Shown in pieces: positions 1 through 7,745 of a DNA stretch of 64,000 nt; position 1 is the stretch's first letter, and each line of letters begins with the position of its first letter. Location of the stretch: the NCBI RefSeq assembly GCF_008806325.1, contig NZ_WACR01000013.1, forward strand, positions 1 through 64,000. Direction: 5' to 3'. Under the pieces are notes generated by a model, which had not been told where the DNA came from, searched no databases, and worked only from the letters and a program-made list of their open reading frames with translations. The position numbers and the translations under genes were made by a program. The DNA is from Salibacter halophilus (GTDB taxonomy: Bacteria; Bacteroidota; Bacteroidia; Flavobacteriales_G; Salibacteraceae).

Positions 1-1
1 G

Positions 2-868
2 ATGATGCAACCGGGAAGGGTGTACAACTCGCCTGAGTATCGTTATGGCTTCCAGGGACAGGAAAAAGATGATGAAATCAAAGGAAGTGGAAACTCAATT
101 AATTATAAGTACCGGGTACATGATCCAAGGCTGGGCAGATTTATGAGTATTGATCCTCTGTCTCCCAAGTATCCTCAATGGTCTCCTTATGTCTTTAGCG
201 GAAATAGAGTTGTTGATGCTTTTGAATTAGAAGGACTAGAGCCCGTTGATGCAAAGAAAGGAGCAAAACATTTAGTAGTTGTTGTACAAGGTTTTTGGGG
301 GGAACCAGGAAAGAATAAAACTTTGGTCAGTAATACTCCAATGGCTGTTGATAATACCGGTCTTGGCTCTGTAGAACAAGGTTTTGGGGGTAAAAGTCAA
401 ATTCAAGTTGCCACTTATAATTCTTCTCGCAAGAGCGGAACTATTGCTGACGTAGGTCAAACAATAGATAACTTTATGTCAGCAAATCCAGATGGTGAAA
501 TAATCATGGTGGGACATAGTTTAGGAGCTGATAATGTAATGGATATAGCAAATGAAACAGAACATGAAATTGATTTAATCATAACTCTTGATATTGCTGA
601 TTACTGGGATAGCGACAACGCGCCATCAAATGTCAATAATGTGGTTAACATATATCAAACCAATGATTTTCCCGGTGGAGAAGATGTAGAAGGTAATGGG
701 AATACTAATGTGCAGAACTTCAATGCAAAAAAATCTACTCATAGGTCAATTGATCAAGATTTTGCTGGAACTATTTTGCAAATAATTGAGAATCAAGTGC
801 ATGTAAAACCGAGTAGTACCAGTGCTGGGAATGCTGCAAGTCATGAAGATGTAGATAAAGATGAATAA
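2..868 (+). CDS. RHS-family polymorphic toxin, C-terminal part (5' truncated by window) with lipase-like tip
   Basis: The first ~80 residues match the RHS repeat-associated core that ends the YD-repeat shell: YRYGFQGQEKDDE, then YRVHDPRLGRFMSIDPL and YPQWSPYVFSGN. The gene surely extends upstream of the window, so the ATG at 2 is only the first one visible. The following ~200 residues form a variable tip. It has a hydrophobic strand (HLVVVVQGFWG) and a nucleophile elbow GHSLGAD at about residue 169, as in alpha/beta-hydrolase lipases. A later Asp (ITLDIADYW) and His (KSTHRSID) could complete a Ser-Asp-His triad. In RHS toxins this tip is the released effector. A lipase or esterase effector is inferred from the motif. 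The next gene starts inside its last codons. Confidence 0.8.
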   Translation: MMQPGRVYNSPEYRYGFQGQEKDDEIKGSGNSINYKYRVHDPRLGRFMSIDPLSPKYPQWSPYVFSGNRVVDAFELEGLEPVDAKKGAKHLVVVVQGFWGEPGKNKTLVSNTPMAVDNTGLGSVEQGFGGKSQIQVATYNSSRKSGTIADVGQTIDNFMSANPDGEIIMVGHSLGADNVMDIANETEHEIDLIITLDIADYWDSDNAPSNVNNVVNIYQTNDFPGGEDVEGNGNTNVQNFNAKKSTHRSIDQDFAGTILQIIENQVHVKPSSTSAGNAASHEDVDKDE

Positions 869-1124
869 TAGAAGCGTTAAAATATTTATTGCTGTCCTTG
901 TTTTAGCTATCACCGCTTTGATGCTCATCATAAATACGAGGCCTTCTAAAGATTGGTTGTGGCTGACTTTATTAGGAGTAATTTTTTTATTCACTGCTAG
1001 AGAAATATTCTTTTACTGGAAAAAGAAAAGAATACTTCATCTTATTATCGTATTATTATATATGACCATCTTCTGTTTTGTGCTTTTCTATTTTTTTTAT
1101 GGAAAACTGCTAATAGTCAATTGA
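861..1124 (+). CDS. Small three-helix membrane protein, candidate immunity protein
   Basis: This 87-residue protein consists of three hydrophobic segments (about residues 7-25, 33-50 and 58-80) separated by short basic stretches such as FYWKKKR. It has no recognisable domain. Its ATG lies 8 bp inside the end of the RHS toxin gene, in another frame, so the two are co-transcribed and probably translationally coupled. A small gene directly behind an RHS tip is the usual place for the cognate immunity gene, and an inner-membrane protein would suit a membrane-acting lipase. The role is inferred from position only. Confidence 0.6.
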   Translation: MNNRSVKIFIAVLVLAITALMLIINTRPSKDWLWLTLLGVIFLFTAREIFFYWKKKRILHLIIVLLYMTIFCFVLFYFFYGKLLIVN

Positions 1125-1339
1125 CTTAGGTGATGTCGGTAATGTCTCAAACATGTTGGTAGCCCTGTCTTACTTCTTTAAAATGCAGATTATCAGTGTT
1201 TCAATCAAAGTGAAATGATCGGTTTTAACCGAAACTACACCTCACTCAACAACTTTTAATCGCTAAAAACCACCTTAAAAAGGCTTCTTCCTGTACCTGG
1301 TGTATCAAATGTGTTGGAAATCTTATAAAACACTCACCC

Positions 1340-1504
1340 ATGAAACCCCTCCAACGCATCCTGTCAGACTTTATCAACCTGATTTTCGCTCCTAAAGAGC
1401 GAGAAGAAGAAACGGTAAAGCGGAGCTGGGGAGAAATCATTTTAGTACTGATAGTTTTTGATAGGTATAGGAACCATTACGGCATAAGTAACCGTAATAA
1501 GTAG
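1340..1504 (+). CDS. Possible small ORF, 54 aa, unknown
   Basis: An ATG at 1340 opens 54 codons to TAG at 1502-1504. The product begins MKPLQRILSDFINLIF, has an acidic/basic middle (APKEREEETVKRSW) and a hydrophobic patch (EIILVLIVF). It is too short for domain recognition and has no clear ribosome-binding site. It lies alone in the 396-bp gap between the putative immunity gene and the next small gene; the rest of that gap shows nothing else I can name. It may be a remnant of accessory DNA. Confidence 0.3.
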   Translation: MKPLQRILSDFINLIFAPKEREEETVKRSWGEIILVLIVFDRYRNHYGISNRNK

Positions 1505-1520
1505 ATAAAGAATTAATATT

Positions 1521-1751
1521 ATGACGTATAAAAAATACTTTGAACAGCTGAGAAAGGACTTTGAGAGAACAACAGATGCTTACATGAAAGCTAAGCAAAA
1601 CGGCATTGATAAAAAAACAGAAGAAGATTTTAGGTATGCAAAAACCGAATGGGAAAACGCAACTAACAACTGTAATACATTCCTTGCCTTTGCAAAGAAA
1701 TATGAAATTAATCCTGAGGACGAGATAAAAGCTTCTAATGTGAACTTATAA
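1521..1751 (+). CDS. Small hypothetical protein, 76 aa, helical
   Basis: The product is charged, probably all-helical and soluble (MTYKKYFEQLRKDFERT...), with no signal peptide, membrane segment or domain that I recognise. It is followed by a good intrinsic terminator at 1827-1853, which supports a real transcription unit. It sits in the accessory stretch between the RHS toxin and the transposase, so it could be a leftover orphan immunity or cargo gene. Function unknown. Confidence 0.5.
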   Translation: MTYKKYFEQLRKDFERTTDAYMKAKQNGIDKKTEEDFRYAKTEWENATNNCNTFLAFAKKYEINPEDEIKASNVNL

Positions 1752-1826
1752 GAAGCATCGAAACCAACTAGTATACGTCATAAATGAACTGGAAAGAGGG
1801 CTTTTCTATTAGGAAAAGCGACAAAG

Positions 1827-1853
1827 CCCGGGAAGAGTAGCCCGGGTTTTTTT
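1827..1853 (+). terminator. Intrinsic terminator
   Basis: CCCGGG at 1827-1832, an 8-nt loop, CCCGGG at 1841-1846, then a run of seven T. It lies 76 bp after the 76-aa ORF and would end that unit. Confidence 0.8.
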
Positions 1854-1906
1854 GATTATTGCTTAAACTGATTTTTTACTTTAATAGAACTTAATTCGAT
1901 AAAGCC

Positions 1907-2011
1907 ATGAAATTTGATATTGAAAAGGTTACAATGCTACTTCCACGCAAATACTGGAATAAATTATCCGCTGGAGCGGAAGTGACAGAAAATGAGGTTG
2001 TTGAGTGCTAG
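1907..2011 (+). CDS. Possible tiny ORF, 34 aa, or gene remnant
   Basis: ATG at 1907 to TAG at 2009-2011, product starting MKFDIEKVTMLLPRKYW. It may be the 5' stub of a gene interrupted by the transposase insertion just downstream, because the reading frame ends about 80 bp before the transposase stop codon. No homology recognised. Confidence 0.25.
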   Translation: MKFDIEKVTMLLPRKYWNKLSAGAEVTENEVVEC

Positions 2012-2094
2012 TTAAAAGTAGAGGTATGAACCATTACTTTTTCAAGTTCACCAGGAAAGAGAAGTATGAACTTAGGAGAGTTCAGGTTGAACTG

Positions 2095-3474
2095 TTACTT
2101 GCAGACATTACAATTTGTTTTGCGGTTTTCTTTAATCCTTTTTGCTCTTGCTGTATAGGTGTTTTGATATTCTTTTGGTCTTTTTTGTATTGGATAAGTG
2201 TAAGCTTCGTAAGGGGTGAGGCCATCAAGTGAATTATGAGGTCTGTTATAATTGTAATCTTCTACTGCTTTCATGAGGTGTTTTTCGAGAGACTCTTTTG
2301 TGGTTGAATGAAATGCTATAATGCGTAAGTATCGTTTCATGATTTTGATAACTGCTTCTACAGGTGAATTAGAAAAGCGAATATGCTTACGGGCTATAAG
2401 CTTTTGAATGGTTGTTGAATTTGTTTCAGAGATCAGTGTTTCAATTTCTTTGTTATGGTTTTCCATACCGCCATCAGCCAGGAGATTTATCAGCTCACAG
2501 TTTGGGTAATAGTAGTTGATCTTTGCAATTGCATCTCCAAGAGCATCTTTAACGTTTTGTGCATTATTTAAAAATGAAGTATTCCAGCCCAGTATTTTTC
2601 TTGAGTAGTTATCTGTGACAATAGCAATAGCCAGTTTTTTATTTGATGAAGGAAGCTCCCAAAAAGTTGTATCAACATGGATGAATTGATTTGGACACTC
2701 GGTTTTGATGCCTTCCCTTTTCTTGAGTTTTGAAGGATGAAGCCTCTTTAAGTTGAGAAGTTTAGCATACTTGTAAAAAGTGCCTTTTGCTACTTGAATT
2801 TGTCCTTCTCTCAATCCTTTGTAATAGAGAGATGAAATCGGCCAACATTTAAATTGAGGGTTTTCAAAAAGGTTTTTAATACTATTTATTTCAGAAGTTG
2901 ATAATTGAAGTGGATTTCTTCTGAAACAATTTTGAGTCGGTGAAATACCACATTTGAGTTTTACATTCATCAATTTGTTATAGAAGCCAGAAGATGAAAT
3001 ACGGAACCATTTAAAGTTTGTGTTTCCTGGGAAAAACTCTATCATGTACTGGATTTTGTCAATAAAGAAATCTTCATATTCTTTCATTTTGTAAACTACA
3101 GGCATAATAATTTTGCTACTTTGGATCCATACTCTTTTTATTGCAAATAATACTTTTTTGAGATTTCTATGCTCATTTAATAGAGCATAATGGTCGATCA
3201 CTTCTTTGAGCATTGTGTTCATTTCAGAACCAAAATAGTGAGAGTGGTAGTTGCGGTTTTTCCAATCGTTGATTGTTGAACTGGGTATTTGACTGTGTAA
3301 CTCTTCAGGAATTAAATGCTCTTTACCCATTGAACAGATTAAGGGTAGAGCTGTATCATACTGTTTTCTCATAGTAATAACTGACGGTTGTTCATGCAAT
3401 AATGCAAAGAAGTTTTGTCGGTTATTTCTAGAATTCAATGTCGTAAAACGACAGACCCCCTCGTAAAAATACAT
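2095..3474 (-). CDS. DDE integrase-core transposase
   Basis: Single-ORF transposase of up to 459 residues. The N-terminal part has an HTH-like segment (IPSSTINDWKNRNY, about residues 65-78). The C-terminal half is an rve integrase core with the expected acidic triad: Asp in FIHVDTTFWEL, Asp in LLADGGMENHN, and Glu in NSPVEAVIKIMKR, followed by YNYNRPHNSLDGLTPYEA, typical of IS3/IS481-like enzymes. The first ~34 codons are doubtful; a second Met (MRKQYD, near 3372) may be the true start. I could not resolve terminal inverted repeats or a target duplication, so element borders are unknown. It is the only transposase in the window. Confidence 0.85.
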   Translation of the reverse strand: MYFYEGVCRFTTLNSRNNRQNFFALLHEQPSVITMRKQYDTALPLICSMGKEHLIPEELHSQIPSSTINDWKNRNYHSHYFGSEMNTMLKEVIDHYALLNEHRNLKKVLFAIKRVWIQSSKIIMPVVYKMKEYEDFFIDKIQYMIEFFPGNTNFKWFRISSSGFYNKLMNVKLKCGISPTQNCFRRNPLQLSTSEINSIKNLFENPQFKCWPISSLYYKGLREGQIQVAKGTFYKYAKLLNLKRLHPSKLKKREGIKTECPNQFIHVDTTFWELPSSNKKLAIAIVTDNYSRKILGWNTSFLNNAQNVKDALGDAIAKINYYYPNCELINLLADGGMENHNKEIETLISETNSTTIQKLIARKHIRFSNSPVEAVIKIMKRYLRIIAFHSTTKESLEKHLMKAVEDYNYNRPHNSLDGLTPYEAYTYPIQKRPKEYQNTYTARAKRIKENRKTNCNVCK

Positions 3475-3585
3475 TTACTGTTGGCGGTTATTTCGCTTTG
3501 ATTTTTAGCAATTTAGTTAGCTGTCGAGGATTCATATTTGGATCTGACCATGAGAATAAAGTGTTAATCTAAAATCTAAAATTCT

Positions 3586-5238
3586 ATGAAAAAATTAGCA
3601 GTAAGTGTTTTTGCGTTGGCTGTGAGCTTCGCAGGAATGTCACAAACATCGAATAATCTTGTCGATTTTGAGGATATTAACGGACATGCTCCGGTTGAAA
3701 CAAACTCAATCGACAATAATTACTTTTACAACAATTATTGTATCGAGTTCTTTCATGATTCAATCAATAGTTCTACTTTACCTATTTACTCACAAGTTGG
3801 AGCACCCAGAACGGCTTTTGTAGTTGCATATAATACTTATAGTACTTCAAAAGGGACCGTATGTAATAATATATCGACAGACGATGATGCTCCTATAAGT
3901 TCTCCTTTGGATGAAGGGTGTTACTTACTTACAGACGTTGATGCTGGTCCTACTCAAAATCCAAAGCCGCTTGTCATTGATTACGATGAAGATTGTACTG
4001 TTTGCGACAGTGCATCTGGTTTTTTACTTGATGTTGATGGAAACAGTAACTTTCAGGAAGGCTGGAGATTAGAGGCTTTTACAACAAACCCAAATATTGC
4101 TGAAGATACTATTTACATTCTTTCAGACGACTGGAGTAATTGTGGAGTTTGTCCTAATGTTCCAGGTTTTTCTTCACCAGGCTATTACAATTCTGCTGAC
4201 GATGGAACGGCAAAGTACTGGGAGTTTCAATTGAATAATCCAATCGATTATTTGAAATTTACATATATAGGTCACCCTGATCGTGGTGCCGGTATAGCTT
4301 TTGACGAATTTTATTTCTGTAGTATTGAACAGGATACTACACCTGAGCCGGAAATCTGTGAAGTGAATGCAGGCTTTGAACCGCAAATAGACATGTGTAA
4401 AGTTTCATTCACGAACTTTTCTGCACCCGGAAATTCATCAACTGAAATTGTCGGTTACAAATGGACTTTTGGTGATGGAACCTCATCAAATGAAGAAAAC
4501 CCTGTTTATTTCTATGATCAGCCGGGAGTATATCAGGTTTGTCTTGAAGTAACAGCCATTAAAGACGGAGAATGCTGTACTGATATTTACTGTACTGAGA
4601 TAGAAATCAACGAAGAGTGTCCTGAAGGTTGTGAAGGTGATATAGAATTAAACTATGAAAGGACAACGGTTTGTGATTCATGTGCTTATACTTTTAGTGC
4701 TAATATCTTTGGAAATTACTATCCGGTAATTGGATATCAATGGGACTTTGGAGACGGTACAACAAGCACAGAAGCGAATCCGACTCATGTTTACCAGGTT
4801 CCAGGGGCACAACAAGTTTGCTTGAGGGTTGTATTGGATAGCCCTGAAGAATGCTGCATTATCGAGAGATGTATTGAAATTCCGGGTTGTGAAGAAGTAA
4901 AAGCGATGATGAAAAATGAATCTACCGGATTCAATCCGTCAGACTCGGAAAGAGATTTCACAGATGATGTTAGAACAGGAGATAAGGTGAGCTTATTTCC
5001 AAATCCTGTAAACGATATGATGAATATAGAATTACTCGATAAAGTTGAGAGTTCAACTTTATACAATAAGCGTTATACAATATTTGATGTGCGCGGAGTT
5101 GAAGTACAATCAGGTACACTCGAAAGCACCTCAAAGAACAAAGCTATAGTTGATGTTTCTGAACTTCCTGAAGGAATGTATATCATGAAGATTAACGGCT
5201 TTGATGTAAACGAATCTTTCTCTTTCCAAAAGAAGTAA
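3586..5238 (+). CDS. Secreted PKD-domain protein with T9SS C-terminal sorting domain
   Basis: 550 residues. A signal peptide (MKKLAVSVFALAVSFAGMSQ) is followed by a ~230-residue N-terminal region, then two PKD domains around residues 255-345 and 350-435, each with the YxWxFGDGTxS...NPxHxY signature and paired cysteines. The tail (SLFPNPVNDMMNIEL to the end) is a type A T9SS sorting domain, so the protein should cross the outer membrane and be anchored at the surface or released. It shares its PKD/Cys-rich layout with the protein at 17488-19305; the pair flanks the secretion/pilus locus. One copy of the GGNTCTGACC word lies 37 bp upstream of the start. Confidence 0.85.
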   Translation: MKKLAVSVFALAVSFAGMSQTSNNLVDFEDINGHAPVETNSIDNNYFYNNYCIEFFHDSINSSTLPIYSQVGAPRTAFVVAYNTYSTSKGTVCNNISTDDDAPISSPLDEGCYLLTDVDAGPTQNPKPLVIDYDEDCTVCDSASGFLLDVDGNSNFQEGWRLEAFTTNPNIAEDTIYILSDDWSNCGVCPNVPGFSSPGYYNSADDGTAKYWEFQLNNPIDYLKFTYIGHPDRGAGIAFDEFYFCSIEQDTTPEPEICEVNAGFEPQIDMCKVSFTNFSAPGNSSTEIVGYKWTFGDGTSSNEENPVYFYDQPGVYQVCLEVTAIKDGECCTDIYCTEIEINEECPEGCEGDIELNYERTTVCDSCAYTFSANIFGNYYPVIGYQWDFGDGTTSTEANPTHVYQVPGAQQVCLRVVLDSPEECCIIERCIEIPGCEEVKAMMKNESTGFNPSDSERDFTDDVRTGDKVSLFPNPVNDMMNIELLDKVESSTLYNKRYTIFDVRGVEVQSGTLESTSKNKAIVDVSELPEGMYIMKINGFDVNESFSFQKK

Positions 5239-5267
5239 GAGATTAGTTTTACATTGATTAATTAGAA

Positions 5268-5289
5268 AAGGGCCTCCGGGCCCTTTTTT
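5268..5289 (+). terminator. Intrinsic terminator
   Basis: A GC hairpin AGGGCC-TCC-GGGCCCT followed by a T run (to about 5289), 30 bp after the PKD protein gene. It separates that gene from the downstream pilus operon. Confidence 0.8.
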
Positions 5290-5349
5290 AGTTATTAAGT
5301 GTCGTGTTTTACGCAGGTAAATTGCGAAAAACCCGACAGTGTTTAGGGT

Positions 5350-5357
5350 TATATTTG
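5350..5357 (+). promoter_or_regulatory. Bacteroidota-type -7 box for the pilus/T2SS-like operon
   Basis: TATATTTG at 5350-5357 matches TAnnTTTG exactly and lies 26 bp before the proposed ATG at 5384. A TTG occurs at 5322-5324, but the 25-bp spacing is longer than the usual ~19, so only the -7 element is convincing. Confidence 0.5.
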
Positions 5358-5383
5358 GAGCTCTTCAATATAAACACCTAATC

Positions 5384-5830
5384 ATGAAATTCAACAACCC
5401 TATTCATACCGGAACTTTTAATTGTAAAACATCAAAATCTAAGTTGGCTGCGTGGACCTTGATGGAAGTGTTGCTTGTTTTAGCTATAGTAGGCATACTG
5501 GTGTTATTGGCGCTTCCAAATTTCACTTCTATTATCTCTAAAGCCAAAGGAAAAGAAGCTGAGCTACAATTGAATGCCCTGCATATGATGCAAAAAACTC
5601 ATTTCTACGAAAAGTCAAAGTATGGCAAGACGCTTGAATCTGTAGGGTTTCAACAGGAAAAACTTACAACTGAAGGGGGGAAAGCCAATTACAAAATTGA
5701 AATTGTGGAGGCTTCAAACACAGGTTACACGGCAAGGGCAACTGCTGTTGTCGATTTTGATGGTGACGGGCAGTACAACGTTTGGGAAATTGATGAGGAT
5801 AAGAACTTAGAAGAAGTAACTAAAGATTGA
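5384..5830 (+). CDS. Type II secretion/type IV pilus major pseudopilin (GspG/PilA-like)
   Basis: The start at ATG 5384 (MKFNNPIHTG) places a 26-residue leader before the class III signal LAAWTLMEVLLVLAIVGI. The rule Glu at +5 is present. Unusually, the expected Gly at -1 is Ala and the +1 residue is Trp instead of Phe. After the hydrophobic helix comes a short globular domain whose end has a DFDGDGQYNVWEIDED loop, which resembles the calcium-binding C-terminus of T2SS major pseudopilins more than a pilin disulfide loop. It is the first gene of the forward operon; the next gene's TTG start overlaps its stop. Processing is expected by the A24 peptidase encoded next. Confidence 0.8.
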   Translation: MKFNNPIHTGTFNCKTSKSKLAAWTLMEVLLVLAIVGILVLLALPNFTSIISKAKGKEAELQLNALHMMQKTHFYEKSKYGKTLESVGFQQEKLTTEGGKANYKIEIVEASNTGYTARATAVVDFDGDGQYNVWEIDEDKNLEEVTKD

Positions 5831-6327
5831 ATACCATTCTCTACATAGTATTGGGGATTGCACTCTTCATGATTCTTTACCAGGACTTGAAAGACCGTGC
5901 AGTTGAAGTACTTTGGTTGTTACTACCGGGGATAACAGGAGTGGTGTATTTGATAAGTGATTCTGCCAATAACATTGAAACCACACTTTATAATCTCGCA
6001 TTGATTACAGTACTTTATGCAGTTGTCTATCTCTATTTTCTTTTAAAAAGCAAGATAAAGCAAACCAGATTTCAGTCATTTATAGGAGCGGGAGATGTTG
6101 TTTTTCATCTTTCGCTTTGTACCGTCATGTCTCCGGTTAGCCTAGTTACTCTTATAGTATTTGGAAATATAGCCGGTCTCTTGCTTTTGTTATTAAAACA
6201 GGCAAAACTGACACGAAACAGTATTCCGCTTGCAGGTATTCACTCCGGGACTTTGTTTGTGTGGTTGTTATTTGCTGTATTCTTATCTCCTAATTCAAAT
6301 CCTCTTTTAATACCACTTGCCCAATGA
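5827..6327 (+). CDS. A24-family prepilin peptidase, peptidase domain only
   Basis: 166 residues, polytopic. The two aspartates of the type 4 prepilin peptidase family are visible: QDLKDR after the first helix (about residue 20) and the GxGD motif in FIGAGDVVF (about residue 92). The usual N-terminal cytoplasmic methyltransferase region is absent, as in archaeal preflagellin peptidase-type enzymes and some bacterial ones. The start is a TTG overlapping the pseudopilin stop codon; no ATG is available nearby, so translation is probably coupled. It should cleave the pseudopilins of this locus on the cytoplasmic face of the inner membrane. Confidence 0.8.
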   Translation: MNTILYIVLGIALFMILYQDLKDRAVEVLWLLLPGITGVVYLISDSANNIETTLYNLALITVLYAVVYLYFLLKSKIKQTRFQSFIGAGDVVFHLSLCTVMSPVSLVTLIVFGNIAGLLLLLLKQAKLTRNSIPLAGIHSGTLFVWLLFAVFLSPNSNPLLIPLAQ

Positions 6328-7742
6328 TTGAAAGTGAATTTGAAATAAAGACAAGCTTATTGCAATTGATCTCATCAGATCAGGCTCATCAGTATGAAAT
6401 AGTCCCAAATTCAAGTGAGGGAGAAGTCTTGTCTTTGCTCACCTTTGAAAACAGCAAGGCTATTCAGAATAAAGATGAACTAGAACTTGTTTTAGGAAAG
6501 TCGATCGATTTTGAGATCATCGATAAAGAAACATTCAATCATCTTCTTCATTCCAATTACAGGAAGCGCAGGGATCAAGCGAAAGTTCTCAAAGGAAACA
6601 GCGCTGATTTTTTGGATGAATTGTTATCCCTTTCTACAGAGTTAGACAGTTCAGATATTCATATAGAGCCTTACGACAAAAGATGCCGGGTGAGGTACCG
6701 TATAGACGGTCACCTCGTGGAAAAATTCACGATCAGTAAAGTGAATTACCCTCCCTTGCTCAACAAATTGAAGATCAGATCCAATCTCGACATTTCTGAG
6801 AAAAGATTACCGCAGGACGGTCGGTTGAGATGGAAGAACCACGGCAAAGAGTTTGAATTCAGAGTATCTGTTTTGCCAACGCTCCACGGAGAAAAAGTGG
6901 TTTTACGTCTCCTTCAGAATGATGCCGATCACGTAGAGCTATTGAGGTTGGGAATGAACGATGATCAGTATAGAACATACAGCGAAATACTGAAAAGACC
7001 TAACGGAATCATCTTAATATCAGGTCCAACCGGTTCGGGGAAAACAACTACACTTTACGCCACGCTGAAAGAGCTCAACAAGATAGATCGCAACATCTGC
7101 ACAGTTGAAGATCCAATTGAATACACACTGGAAGGAATCAACCAGGTACAGGTCAAGGCCGATATCGGGTTGACATTCGCCAAAGCATTGAGGTCATTTT
7201 TGCGGCAGGACCCCGATGTGATAATGCTCGGTGAGATCCGTGATGGCGAAACAGCCCAAATGGCGATCAGGGCAGCGCTGACAGGTCACCTGGTATTGTC
7301 TACCATTCACACAAACTCTTCTATCGATACAATCAACAGGCTTATCGATATGGGGGTACCTACATTTTTATTGTCCTCAACGCTCAACCTCAGCGCAGCT
7401 CAAAGATTGCTGCGTAAGCTCTGTCCGCACTGCAAGCAAAAACAGGATGATTTGAGCCAGGTCAAACCACCTGAGGGTTATTCAGTTAAAAACGATCACG
7501 AAATATATAAACCGGTAGGGTGTCAGGAATGTCATTACACCGGCTACAGCGGTCGACTGGCCATTTATGAATTAGTTGCCATCAGCAGTGCTATATCGAC
7601 CGAAATCCGCAAGGGATCTGACCCTGATAAAATCAGGGAATCTGCTGACCATTTTAAATCACTTTCTGAACAAGCCTGGTATCACTACACACATGGGACA
7701 ACTTCTCTCGAAGAAGTATATCCACTGCTAATACAAGATTAG
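6324..7742 (+). CDS. GspE/PilB-type assembly ATPase
   Basis: 472 residues. A short N1-like domain is followed by the secretion ATPase core. Walker A GPTGSGKT is at about residue 233, the Asp/His box region (TVEDPIEY) follows, and the Walker B stretch is DPDVIMLGEIRDGET at about 295. A four-cysteine zinc knuckle (CPHCKQ near 367 and CQECHYTG near 400) is typical of GspE/PilB and absent from PilT retraction ATPases. The ATG overlaps the stop of the peptidase gene (ATGA). It powers pseudopilin polymerisation at the inner membrane. No PilT-like retraction ATPase is present in the window, which favours a T2SS-like or non-twitching machine. Confidence 0.9.
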   Translation: MIESEFEIKTSLLQLISSDQAHQYEIVPNSSEGEVLSLLTFENSKAIQNKDELELVLGKSIDFEIIDKETFNHLLHSNYRKRRDQAKVLKGNSADFLDELLSLSTELDSSDIHIEPYDKRCRVRYRIDGHLVEKFTISKVNYPPLLNKLKIRSNLDISEKRLPQDGRLRWKNHGKEFEFRVSVLPTLHGEKVVLRLLQNDADHVELLRLGMNDDQYRTYSEILKRPNGIILISGPTGSGKTTTLYATLKELNKIDRNICTVEDPIEYTLEGINQVQVKADIGLTFAKALRSFLRQDPDVIMLGEIRDGETAQMAIRAALTGHLVLSTIHTNSSIDTINRLIDMGVPTFLLSSTLNLSAAQRLLRKLCPHCKQKQDDLSQVKPPEGYSVKNDHEIYKPVGCQECHYTGYSGRLAIYELVAISSAISTEIRKGSDPDKIRESADHFKSLSEQAWYHYTHGTTSLEEVYPLLIQD

Positions 7743-7745
7743 TTT

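Noticed and set aside
2005-2232. Plus-strand 75-aa ORF across the 3' end of the transposase
   Set aside because: It runs antisense through the transposase coding region and has no independent start signals or homology.
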